In this document: one piece after another, positions 1 through 7,485 of the stretch
Layout: each line of letters begins with the position of its first letter
Numbering within the stretch: position 1 is the first letter of the stretch
From: Oscillospiraceae bacterium
GTDB lineage: Bacteria; Bacillota; Clostridia; Christensenellales; Aristaeellaceae
Direction: 5' to 3'
DNA length: 13,661 nt
Assembly: GCA_031282605.1 (NCBI GenBank)
Contig: JAITDK010000009.1
Coordinates: 1-13,661 of the forward strand
Made by a program: the position numbers and the translations under genes
Notes under the pieces: generated by a model
Database searches by the model: none
What the model was told of the DNA's origin: nothing
Seen by the model: the letters and a program-made list of their open reading frames with translations, nothing else

Positions 1-1
1 C

Positions 2-718
2 GACGGGGAGCATTATCGCCTGATGCCCGCCGCGATGGATCACAAGCGCGCTTTCGACGGCGACAGCGGCCCGAATACCGGCGGGATGGGGACTATCGCG
101 CCGCATCCGATGGTAACGCCGGCCGTGCTGAACCGGATAGAGCGCGAGATCGTGCAGCCGACGCTCGCTGCGATGCGCAAGGAAGGCCGCCCGTTCAAGG
201 GATGTCTGTTCGTCGGACTGATGCTGACGAGCGACGGCCCGAAGGTGATTGAATACAACTGCAGGTTTGGTGATCCGGAGGCGCAATCCGTGCTGGCGTT
301 GCTGGAGAGCGATTTGTTCGGTATAATGACAGCCGTTCACGACGGAACGTTGGATAAAGCGGACGTGAGATTCCGCGGCGGCGCGGCGTGCTGTGTAGTC
401 GCGGCGAGCGGCGGTTATCCCGGCGAGTATAGGAAAGGTTTGCCAATAAAACCGGAGGATTTTTCGCTATTGACAAAACAACTAAAAGGTGTTAAGATAG
501 ACTGCGCTGGGGTAGCGTACCCTACGGATGGATCGGACGGGCTGGTCACATCCGGAGGGCGAGTGCTGGGGGTCACGGCGACGGCGGGGACGCTGCCGGA
601 CGCGATCAGCCGCGCGTACTCCGCTATCGGAGCGATCTCGTTCCAAGGTATGAGGTACCGCGCGGATATCGGGGCAAGGGCGCTGGAGTCGGCGCTCGCG
701 GAGGCCGTTCATGGTTAA
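2..718 (+). CDS. purD: Phosphoribosylamine-glycine ligase, C-terminal part (5' end outside window)
   Basis: GAR synthetase joins phosphoribosylamine and glycine with ATP, the second step of purine synthesis, in the cytosol. The reading frame is open from base 2, so the gene enters from the left; about 238 of the usual roughly 420 residues are present. Visible family signatures are DGDSGPNTGGMG near the left edge and the ATP-grasp metal/nucleotide motif NCRFGDPEAQ around 253-290, followed by the C-terminal domain with TSGGRVLGV. The stop TAA at 716-718 overlaps the purL start by 8 bases, so the two are translationally coupled. The stretch 462-500 is unusually AT-rich for this gene and carries a promoter-like sequence. 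Identity is close to certain; the true start cannot be seen. Confidence 0.96.
   Translation, partial: DGEHYRLMPAAMDHKRAFDGDSGPNTGGMGTIAPHPMVTPAVLNRIEREIVQPTLAAMRKEGRPFKGCLFVGLMLTSDGPKVIEYNCRFGDPEAQSVLALLESDLFGIMTAVHDGTLDKADVRFRGGAACCVVAASGGYPGEYRKGLPIKPEDFSLLTKQLKGVKIDCAGVAYPTDGSDGLVTSGGRVLGVTATAGTLPDAISRAYSAIGAISFQGMRYRADIGARALESALAEAVHG
470..498 (+). promoter_or_regulatory. Internal sigma-A-type promoter inside purD, directed at purL
   Basis: A perfect -35 TTGACA (470-475), a 17-base spacer and a -10 TAAGAT (493-498, 4 of 6 matches) preceded by an extended -10 TG at 490-491. It sits in an AT-rich island within a GC-rich coding region. Transcription would start near 505, about 200 bases before purL. 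This is a motif call only, without expression data. Confidence 0.5.
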
Positions 719-3700
719 CAGGATATACGTCGAGAAGAAACCGGCGTTCGCCGTCGAGGCGGCGCAGTTGCTGCGCGACGCGCGCGAACAATTGGGATTG
801 AGCGGCGTAACGGCGGTGCGGGCGCTCAACCGCTATGACGTTGAGGGGTTGGACGCGGAAACGTTCGCGTCCGTCGCGCCGCTGGTGTTCTACGAACCGC
901 CGCTGGACGAGGCGTACACGGCATTGCCATGCGACGAGCCGCAGCGCGTGTTCGCGTGGGAGGCTCTGCCCGGTCAGTTCGACCAGCGCGCGGATTCTGC
1001 GGCGGAGTGCGTCCAGTTGATCACGCAGTCGGCGCGACCGATAGTGCGAGCCGCGCGCGTATACATACTGGAGGGCGACGTTTCGCCAGCTGATCGCGCC
1101 GCGTTGATGAAGTATGTAGTAAACCCGGTCGACAGCCGCGAGGCCTCGTTCGATCTGCCGGACTCCCTGACCGAGGAGCAGCCGGAGCCCGCTCCGGTCG
1201 AGACTATCGACGGGTTTCGCCAGTGGGACGCGGGCGCGCTGGATCGCTGGATCGATGAACAGCGGCTGTCGCTGGAGACGGCGGATCTGTTATGCTGTCA
1301 GGATTATTTCCGCAAGGAAGGCCGCGATCCGACGCGCGCGGAATTGGCCATCCTCGACGCGTATTGGTCGGATCACTGCCGCCATACGACGTTTCTGACC
1401 GAGCTGGACTCGGTCGAGATCAACGACCCCGCCGCGCTGTCGACATACGAGCGGTTCCTGAAACTTCGCAAAAAAACCGGCGCGCCCACGCTGATGGAAC
1501 TGGCGACGTTCGGCCCGAAGGCGTTGGCCGCGCAAGGCCGCCCGCCGCGCGTGGACGTATCCGAGGAGATAAACGCGTGCACAGTGCCCGTCACAATAGA
1601 CGAGGACGGCGAGCTGAAACCGTGGCTGCTGTTATTCAAGAATGAAACGCACAACCATCCGACCGAGATAGAACCGTTCGGAGGCGCGGCGACGTGCATC
1701 GGCGGCGCGATCCGGGATCCGCTCTCCGGGCGCGCGAGGGTATATCACGCGATGCGCGTCACCGGCGCGGGTGATCCCACCGCGCCGATATCATCAACGC
1801 TGCCAGGGAAACTACCCCAGCGCAAGCTGACCCAAACCGCCGCAGCCGGATTCAGCTCGTACGGAAACCAAATCGGTTTGGCGACGGGCTATGTGCGCGA
1901 GTTCTATCATCAGGGTTACACCGCCAAGCGGCTGGAGCTGGGCGCGGTAATCGGGGCCGCGCCCGCGGAGAATGTCAAGCGGCTGAAACCGGAGCCGGGC
2001 GACGCCGTACTGCTGATCGGCGGGCGCACAGGCCGCGACGGGATCGGCGGCGCGTCGGGATCGTCGCGGGCGCATGCGGAATCCAGCCTGACCAGCTGCG
2101 GCGCGCAGGTGCAGAAGGGCAACGCGCCGACGGAACGCAAGCTGCAGCGGTTGTTCCAAGACCCGGAGGCGGCGCGAATGATCAAGCGGTGCAACGACTT
2201 CGGCGCGGGTGGGGTGTGCGTGGCTATAGGCGAACTGGCCGACGGACTCGACGTCGCGCTGGACGCCGTGCCGCGCAAGTACGAGGGGCTTGACGGCACC
2301 GAACTGGCCGTCAGCGAGAGTCAGGAGCGCATGGCCGTCGTAGTGGCTCCGGAAGACGCCGACGCGATGATCGGGTTCGCGCGCCGAGAAAACCTGGAGG
2401 CGACGCTGGTAGCCGTAGTAACCGAGTCCCCGCGCCTGGTGATGCGCTGGCGCGGACAGACCGTCGCGGACTTGGATAGAGGGTTTCTGAACGCGAACGG
2501 CGCGCGGCGGCACGCGGCGGCGGTCATACCGGCAAACGTCCATCCAGCGGATGTGTACGCCCCGGCGGCGAACGGCGTCCCCATAAAACGACGTTTCGAA
2601 TCGCTGCTGTCCGACCTGAACATATGTTCCCAGCAAGGACTCGCCGAACGCTTCGACAGCACGATCGGCGCGGGGGCGGTGTTAATGCCGTTCGGCGGGC
2701 GATACCAGCGCACCCCGTCGCAAATGATGGTTGCGCGCTTTCCCGCCGAAGGCGAGACGGACGCGTGCTCCGGCATGGCGTGCGGCTTCCAGCCTGAATG
2801 GATGGAGCGCAGCCCTTACGGCGGCGCATATCTCGCGGTGTGCGAGGCGGTGTCGAAACTCGTCGCTGCGGGTTTCGAGCGGTCGAATCTATACCTGACA
2901 TTGCAGGAATACTTCCCGCGATTGGGCGGCGATCCCAAACGATGGGGACTGCCGCTGGCCGCGCTGCTGGGCGCGCTGGCCGCGCAAATGACGCTTGGAG
3001 TGGCGGCCATCGGCGGTAAGGATAGCATGTCGGGCAGCTTCGAGGGACTGGACGTGCCGCCGACATTGGTCGCGTTCGCGGTAGGGGCGGGATCGATCCG
3101 GCGCATGGTATCCAATGAATTCAAACCGGTTACGGACAGCCGCGGCGCGTCCCTGGTTCGCGTGGGCGTGAACCCGCTGAACGATCCCGACGGTTTCGTC
3201 AGGACGCTGGACGGCATCGAACGCCTGACGCAGTCCGGCTCGCTGGAAGCCGCGTGGACGCTAGGCCCGGGCGGTCTGGCGGAAGCGCTGTTCAAGATGG
3301 GCATAGGCAACGGAGTCGGGGCGCGCGTAACGTGCGATCCGGACGCGCTGTTCGGATCGACGCCGGGCGCGATGCTGCTCGCTTTACGCGGCGACGCCGC
3401 CGCGGTCGATCTGCCCGGCGCATTTATCGTCGGCGAAACCGCAGCGGAATCCGCCATAATAATCGGAGACGAACGGCTGAGCCTGGAGGAATTATCGGTT
3501 CCGTACGACGCGAGGCTGGAAGGCGTGTTCCCGCGCCGCACTGTAGAAGATAAGGCGCGCGTCGCGCCGATATCGTTCGTCCGGCGGCGCGTAACCCGCG
3601 CGGGGGGATTCGCCCAGCCGCGCGCGTGGATACCTGTGTTTCCCGGCACTAACTGCGATATCGACACGGCGCGCGCTCTGGAACGCGCGGGAGCGCAACC

Positions 3701-4406
3701 CATCGTTCAAGTAATACGCAATCTAACGCCGCCGGAGATTGTCGAGAGCGCGCGCCGCGCCGCGGAATTTATCCGGCGTTCGCAGATGATAGTGCTGCCG
3801 GGCGGGTTCTCGGGCGGCGACGAGCCTGACGGTTCGGCAAAGCTGATACTGGCGTTCCTGCGCAACCCGTCGGTCGGCGAGGCGTTGAACGAATGCCTGC
3901 GAACCGGGCTGATGCTGGGCGTTTGCAACGGATTCCAGGCGTTGATAAAGCTTGGATTGGTGCCGTTCGGCGAGATACGCGCGCAGAACGCCTCCTCGCC
4001 GACATTGACGTACAACGTGATCGGCAGGCATCAGAGCATGTTGGTGCGTACGCGCGTCGCGTCGAACATGTCGCCATGGCTGTCAAGGTGCAATGTAGGC
4101 GACGTGCATACGATCCCCATATCCCACGGCGAGGGTCGATTCGTTATATCCTCTGAACAGTATGCGTCCCTTGCCGCGTCCGGGCAGATCGTCACCCAGT
4201 ATGTCGATATGGACGGCCGCCCCGCTGTGTCCGCGCCGTTCAATCCGAACGGATCATATGGAGCGGTGGAGGGCATATGCTCTCCGGACGGCAGGATACT
4301 GGGTAAAATGGGGCATAGCGAGCGTATGGGACGCGGATTATACCTGAATGTGGATAAGAACGCCTATCAACCCATATTCGAGGGGGGAGTGGATTACTTC
4401 CGCTGA
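711..4406 (+). CDS. purL: Phosphoribosylformylglycinamidine synthase, single-chain PurL with fused PurQ glutaminase
   Basis: FGAM synthase converts FGAR, glutamine and ATP to FGAM, the fourth step of purine synthesis. At 1231 residues this is the long single-chain form, shorter than the roughly 1295-residue gammaproteobacterial enzyme and like that of Clostridia. Domain order: PurS-like N-terminus (about 1-150), linker and synthetase halves with DHCRH (221-225) and NETHNHPTEIEPFGG (from 311), then a class I glutaminase from about 970. The glutaminase opens with FPGTNCDID and has nucleophile Cys1072 in GVCNGFQ and the His1139/Glu1141 pair in SHGEGR, so the triad is intact and ammonia can be channelled internally. 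ATG 711 has GGAGG at 700-704, six bases upstream, and overlaps the purD stop. No terminator is visible after the TGA at 4404. Confidence 0.97.
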   Translation: MVNRIYVEKKPAFAVEAAQLLRDAREQLGLSGVTAVRALNRYDVEGLDAETFASVAPLVFYEPPLDEAYTALPCDEPQRVFAWEALPGQFDQRADSAAECVQLITQSARPIVRAARVYILEGDVSPADRAALMKYVVNPVDSREASFDLPDSLTEEQPEPAPVETIDGFRQWDAGALDRWIDEQRLSLETADLLCCQDYFRKEGRDPTRAELAILDAYWSDHCRHTTFLTELDSVEINDPAALSTYERFLKLRKKTGAPTLMELATFGPKALAAQGRPPRVDVSEEINACTVPVTIDEDGELKPWLLLFKNETHNHPTEIEPFGGAATCIGGAIRDPLSGRARVYHAMRVTGAGDPTAPISSTLPGKLPQRKLTQTAAAGFSSYGNQIGLATGYVREFYHQGYTAKRLELGAVIGAAPAENVKRLKPEPGDAVLLIGGRTGRDGIGGASGSSRAHAESSLTSCGAQVQKGNAPTERKLQRLFQDPEAARMIKRCNDFGAGGVCVAIGELADGLDVALDAVPRKYEGLDGTELAVSESQERMAVVVAPEDADAMIGFARRENLEATLVAVVTESPRLVMRWRGQTVADLDRGFLNANGARRHAAAVIPANVHPADVYAPAANGVPIKRRFESLLSDLNICSQQGLAERFDSTIGAGAVLMPFGGRYQRTPSQMMVARFPAEGETDACSGMACGFQPEWMERSPYGGAYLAVCEAVSKLVAAGFERSNLYLTLQEYFPRLGGDPKRWGLPLAALLGALAAQMTLGVAAIGGKDSMSGSFEGLDVPPTLVAFAVGAGSIRRMVSNEFKPVTDSRGASLVRVGVNPLNDPDGFVRTLDGIERLTQSGSLEAAWTLGPGGLAEALFKMGIGNGVGARVTCDPDALFGSTPGAMLLALRGDAAAVDLPGAFIVGETAAESAIIIGDERLSLEELSVPYDARLEGVFPRRTVEDKARVAPISFVRRRVTRAGGFAQPRAWIPVFPGTNCDIDTARALERAGAQPIVQVIRNLTPPEIVESARRAAEFIRRSQMIVLPGGFSGGDEPDGSAKLILAFLRNPSVGEALNECLRTGLMLGVCNGFQALIKLGLVPFGEIRAQNASSPTLTYNVIGRHQSMLVRTRVASNMSPWLSRCNVGDVHTIPISHGEGRFVISSEQYASLAASGQIVTQYVDMDGRPAVSAPFNPNGSYGAVEGICSPDGRILGKMGHSERMGRGLYLNVDKNAYQPIFEGGVDYFR

Positions 4407-4415
4407 ACCCGCCGC

Positions 4416-4444
4416 TTGACATACGGCCGCGATGGGTTTACAGT
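4416..4444 (+). promoter_or_regulatory. Sigma-A-type promoter for the D-amino-acid/oxoproline operon
   Basis: A perfect -35 TTGACA at 4416-4421, an ideal 17-base spacer and a -10 TACAGT at 4439-4444 (4 of 6 matches) fill most of the 59-base gap between purL and the M55 gene. Transcription would start near 4451, leaving a leader of only about 15 bases that is almost entirely the ribosome binding site. No operator palindrome is evident. Confidence 0.6.
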
Positions 4445-4452
4445 AATTTGTC

Positions 4453-4457
4453 GGAGG
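4453..4457 (+). promoter_or_regulatory. Ribosome binding site GGAGG that fixes the M55 start
   Basis: GGAGG lies eight bases before ATG 4466. An in-frame TTG at 4448 would place this site inside the coding region, so ATG 4466 is preferred. The protein then begins MRLFISCDIEG, exactly where DppA-family proteins begin. Confidence 0.8.
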
Positions 4458-4465
4458 CTGATAGC

Positions 4466-5314
4466 ATGAGACTGTTCATATCCTGCGACATCGAGGGCAC
4501 CGCCGGGATCGCGCACTGGGACGAAACCGACGCCGATAAGGGCGGTGCGCTCTACCAATACTTCCGCGAGCAGATGAGCCGCGAGGTCGCCGCCGCGTGT
4601 CGCGGCGCGCAAGAATCCGGCGCGTCGGCCATACTCGTTAAGGACGCGCACGATTCGGGACGCAACCTGATCCCGCTGGAACTGCCGCGCGGCGTGATGA
4701 TCCACCGCGACTGGAGCGGCGCGATAGGTTCGATGGCCGATGCGCTGGATGGAGGATTCGTCGACCCGGCCAGCGGCGAGACATTCGGTTCGTTCGACGC
4801 GTTCGCGTGCACCGGATATCATTCGCCCGCCTATGATAAGGGCAACCCGCTCGCGCATACAATGAACGGCTCGATATACGAGATATTCGTAAACGGCCGC
4901 CGCGCCAGCGAGTTCATGATCCATAGCCTGTACGCGGCTCGGCTGGGCATTCCCGTCATATTCCTTAGCGGCGACCGCGCGCTGTGCGAGGCTTCAAAGG
5001 CGTGGATACCCGGACTGACCACGGTCGCGGTCAGCGAGGGCAGGGGCGGCGCGTCGATCAGCCTGCACCCGACGGACGCCGCCGAACGCATCCATGACGG
5101 TATGAAGAACGCCGTCGCGTCGCTTGATCAGCATAAGAAGGATTGCCTCGCGCCGCTGCCGGACGCGTTCGAGGTCGTTATACGATACACCACCCACGCG
5201 AAGGCGCTCAAGAACAGCCAGTATCCCGGCGCGAAACGCGTCGACGAGAAGACGATACGTTTCGACGCCGATGATTGGCTCGACGTAATGGCCGCGTTCC
5301 GGTTCATTCTATAA
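4466..5314 (+). CDS. M55-family D-aminopeptidase (DppA-like)
   Basis: M55 enzymes are zinc D-aminopeptidases; Bacillus DppA removes D-Ala from D-Ala-D-Ala and related peptides in the cytosol. Counted from ATG 4466 (282 residues), the expected metal ligands are all present: Asp8 and Glu10 in CDIEG, His62 in KDAHDSG, His119 in GYHS and Glu149. The candidate catalytic histidine is His131 in AHTMNG (His115 in DppA). Spacings match DppA within one or two residues and no key residue is missing. There is no signal peptide, so it is cytosolic. It is the promoter-proximal gene of the operon and ends directly against a 9-base tandem repeat. The likely role is release of D-amino acids from imported wall peptides; exact specificity cannot be read from sequence. 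Confidence 0.92.
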   Translation: MRLFISCDIEGTAGIAHWDETDADKGGALYQYFREQMSREVAAACRGAQESGASAILVKDAHDSGRNLIPLELPRGVMIHRDWSGAIGSMADALDGGFVDPASGETFGSFDAFACTGYHSPAYDKGNPLAHTMNGSIYEIFVNGRRASEFMIHSLYAARLGIPVIFLSGDRALCEASKAWIPGLTTVAVSEGRGGASISLHPTDAAERIHDGMKNAVASLDQHKKDCLAPLPDAFEVVIRYTTHAKALKNSQYPGAKRVDEKTIRFDADDWLDVMAAFRFIL

Positions 5315-5350
5315 ATACGCGAAACACGCGAAACACGCGAAACACGCGAG
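5315..5350 (+). repeat. Four tandem copies of a 9-base unit between the M55 and P1 peptidase genes
   Basis: The unit acacgcgaa occurs at 5315-5323 (second base t), 5324-5332, 5333-5341 and 5342-5350 (last base g). It starts on the base after the M55 stop codon and, with six more bases, makes up the whole gap. The final a-to-g change creates GAGGA (5348-5352), the only Shine-Dalgarno-like sequence for the next gene, four bases before its ATG. Confidence 0.9.
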
Positions 5351-5356
5351 GACGAT

Positions 5357-6547
5357 ATGGGATTGACGGCGTCGTTTCCTTTTCCATTGACCGATGGGCT
5401 GCACGCGCGGTTCAGGCGCGGGCCGCTGAACCTGATCACCGACGTACCCGGCGTCCGGGTGGCGCATGTGGATATTCGCGGCAGGCTGGACGAACCGCGC
5501 CGGGCGGTGCGCACGGGCGTGACCGTAATCATGCCTGGTTCGGGTCATCCGTTCAGGGAGAAGTTCACGGCGGGAGCACACGTGATAAACGGTTTCGGCA
5601 AGAGCGTCGGACTGATGCAGATCGCCGAGCTGGGCACGCTGGAGACCCCGATCGTGCTGACCAACACGCTTTCGGTCGGCGCGGGATTCATCGGCGCGGC
5701 GCGGTACATGCTGGACATTACCCCGGAGATCGGCGAGACGACCGGCACCGTGAATCCAATAGTGCTCGAGTGCAACGACAGCCCCATTAGCGACCTGCGC
5801 GCCATGGCCGTCACTGCGGAGGACGTAACGCGGGCGATCAAGCTGGCTGAGTCCGCCGGGGACGTGTTCGCGGAAGGGGCGGTCGGCGCGGGCAGCGGCA
5901 TGACTTGCTATGGATTGAAGGGCGGGATCGGCTCGGCGTCGAGGATTGTCCAGGTCGGCGGCGCGGGTTATACCTTGGGATGCCTGGCGATGACTAACTT
6001 CGGTTCGCTGTGCGATCTGACGCTGGCGGGCTGCGCCGTCGGAGAGGCGATCACCGCCGCACTTGAGAACGACCGCGCCGCCGTGCTTCATCCGTTCGGC
6101 GGCGCGGAGCCGCGCGACGAATGCGGGGATTCAGGCGACTCGGCTTATTCAAGCGATTCTGGCGGCTTAAGCGGCAAAACACAGGATCGAGGCAGCGTGA
6201 TAATCGTCGCGGCTACTGACGCGCCGCTGTCTGACAGGCAGCTGACCCGGTTGGCCAAGCGCGCGCAATCCGGCATCGCTCGAACCGGGGGCTACACGGG
6301 CAACGGCAGCGGCGAGATAGCCGTCGCGTTTTCAACGGCGAACCGCGCGCCGCACGATCCGCCCGCCGAACCGCGAGTGATTCAAGCGCTGCCGGAATCG
6401 ATAATGGATACGTTCTTCGCCGCGATGGTAAGCGCGGTCGAGGAATCCATCCTCTCGTCGATGGAGCACGCGGGGACTACGCCGGCGCGGCGCGGTGGCG
6501 TTATCATGAGTTTGAACGACGCGCTGCGTAAGGTTGGACCCCTCTGA
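5357..6547 (+). CDS. P1 (DmpA/S58) family self-processing aminopeptidase
   Basis: Enzymes of this N-terminal-nucleophile family cut themselves at a Gly-Ser bond; the freed serine hydrolyses N-terminal residues. Known members include L-aminopeptidase/D-Ala-esterase DmpA and beta-peptidyl aminopeptidases. The 396-residue product (DmpA is about 375) shows PLNLITDVPGV near 25-35, the GAHVINGFGKSVG and TNTLSVG segments, and GAGSGMTCYGLKGGIG around 177-192. The self-cleavage site is Gly279-Ser280 in DRGSVIIVAATDAPL. Just before it is a 25-residue Ser/Gly/Asp-rich stretch, longer and less complex than the surrounding protein. There is no signal peptide. Its place after the M55 gene suggests it trims peptides with unusual or D-configured N-termini, but the family's range is wide, so this is inference. 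Confidence 0.9.
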   Translation: MGLTASFPFPLTDGLHARFRRGPLNLITDVPGVRVAHVDIRGRLDEPRRAVRTGVTVIMPGSGHPFREKFTAGAHVINGFGKSVGLMQIAELGTLETPIVLTNTLSVGAGFIGAARYMLDITPEIGETTGTVNPIVLECNDSPISDLRAMAVTAEDVTRAIKLAESAGDVFAEGAVGAGSGMTCYGLKGGIGSASRIVQVGGAGYTLGCLAMTNFGSLCDLTLAGCAVGEAITAALENDRAAVLHPFGGAEPRDECGDSGDSAYSSDSGGLSGKTQDRGSVIIVAATDAPLSDRQLTRLAKRAQSGIARTGGYTGNGSGEIAVAFSTANRAPHDPPAEPRVIQALPESIMDTFFAAMVSAVEESILSSMEHAGTTPARRGGVIMSLNDALRKVGPL

Positions 6548-6579
6548 CCACAACCACATTAAAAAGGAGCGGATGACAC

Positions 6580-7467
6580 ATGGAAACCCTCGCGTACTTT
6601 AATGGAGTAATAGGCGAACTAGACGAGGTCATGGTTCCATTCAACGATCGGTCGCACTGGTTTGGCGACGGCGTGTACGACGCGACCTGCGGCGGGAACC
6701 ACATCCCGTTCGCGCTGGAGGATCACATCGATCGGTTTTACAACAGCGCGCGCCTGGTCGATATCCAAATCGAGCAGTCGAAGGACGAGCTGAACAAGCT
6801 GCTGCGCGATCTGACAAAGAAGGTCAGATCACCCCAGACGCAGGTGTACTGGCACGCCACGCGCGGCACGGCGAACCGCAACCATGTATACCCCGTCGGA
6901 GTGAAGCCGAACCTGTTTGTAATGATCCGCCCGTTCCCGCTGGTCGATCTGGATCACCGCGAGACGGCGATAACGGTAGAGGACACTCGGTTCCTGATGT
7001 GCAACGTCAAGACGCTGAACCTGCTGCCCAACGTGCTGGCCGCCGAAAAGGCTAAGCAGGCCGGAGCGGACGAGGCGATATTCCATCGCGGACCGCGCGT
7101 GACCGAGTGCGCGCACAGCAACGTTCACATCTTAAAGGACGGCGTGTTCCGCACCGCACCGCTGGATAACCTGATACTGCCCGGCATCGCGCGCAAGCAC
7201 CTGTGCAAACTGTGCGACGGATTGGGCATCCCTGTTCTTGAGGAGGCGTTCACGGTCGACGAGATGATGGACGCGGACGAGGTGATGGTATCCAGCGCGT
7301 CGACGTTCGGCGTGGGACTCAAGTCGATCGACGGGAAGCCTGTCGGTGGCAAGGCGCCCGCGCTGCTCAAGAGAATCCAGGACGCCGCGATGATCGAGTT
7401 CTTCGAGTATACCCAGCAGCCTGAAAAGGCGGCGGCCGTCAAGCGCGGCGAAAGCGTAACAGCGTAA
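6580..7467 (+). CDS. dat: D-amino-acid (D-alanine) aminotransferase, class IV fold
   Basis: This PLP enzyme moves the amino group of D-alanine and other D-amino acids to 2-oxoglutarate, giving D-glutamate and a 2-oxoacid. The 295-residue product aligns by eye along its whole length with Bacillus D-alanine aminotransferase: NDRSHWFGDGVYD with Tyr33, TRGTANRNH with Arg100 and His102, catalytic Lys144 in NVKTLNLL, and Glu176 in VTECAHSN. The Arg-x-His pair binds the substrate carboxylate in the D-specific enzyme and argues against IlvE or 4-amino-4-deoxychorismate lyase. ATG 6580 follows AGGAG at 6565-6569; the 32-base gap before it holds nothing else. In this operon it would gather nitrogen from D-amino acids into D-glutamate, the substrate expected for the cyclase genes. 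D-specificity is well supported by residues but not measured. Confidence 0.9.
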   Translation: METLAYFNGVIGELDEVMVPFNDRSHWFGDGVYDATCGGNHIPFALEDHIDRFYNSARLVDIQIEQSKDELNKLLRDLTKKVRSPQTQVYWHATRGTANRNHVYPVGVKPNLFVMIRPFPLVDLDHRETAITVEDTRFLMCNVKTLNLLPNVLAAEKAKQAGADEAIFHRGPRVTECAHSNVHILKDGVFRTAPLDNLILPGIARKHLCKLCDGLGIPVLEEAFTVDEMMDADEVMVSSASTFGVGLKSIDGKPVGGKAPALLKRIQDAAMIEFFEYTQQPEKAAAVKRGESVTA

Positions 7468-7471
7468 TCGT

Positions 7472-7481
7472 AAAGGGTGAT
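7472..7481 (+). promoter_or_regulatory. Strong ribosome binding site that selects a TTG start at 7486
   Basis: AAAGGGTGAT closely matches the anti-Shine-Dalgarno complement AAGGAGGTGAT. It lies just upstream of TTG 7486, and the GTG at 7477 falls inside it, so GTG is unlikely to be the start. ATG 7498 is in frame but rather far from the site. Confidence 0.6.
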
Positions 7482-7485
7482 ATCA

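Noticed and set aside
1812..3703. Long open frames on the - strand opposite purL (for example 1812-2636 and 2816-3703)
   Set aside because: They lie wholly inside purL, have Arg/Pro/Ala/Ser-rich composition typical of GC-rich shadow frames, and show no recognisable family motif.
4448..4450. TTG start for the M55 gene
   Set aside because: It lies before the GGAGG site and upstream of the predicted transcription start; ATG 4466 fits both the site and the family N-terminus.
5309..6091. A 260-residue open frame on the - strand opposite the P1 peptidase
   Set aside because: It is antisense to a well-identified gene and its C-terminal repeats are just the 9-base tandem repeat read backwards; no family features.
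6580..7467. Branched-chain aminotransferase IlvE or 4-amino-4-deoxychorismate lyase
   Set aside because: The Arg100-x-His102 pair and overall alignment match D-amino-acid aminotransferase, and the neighbours concern D-amino acids.
7477..7479. GTG start for the DUF4392 gene
   Set aside because: It falls inside the AAAGGGTGAT ribosome site; TTG 7486 has proper spacing.
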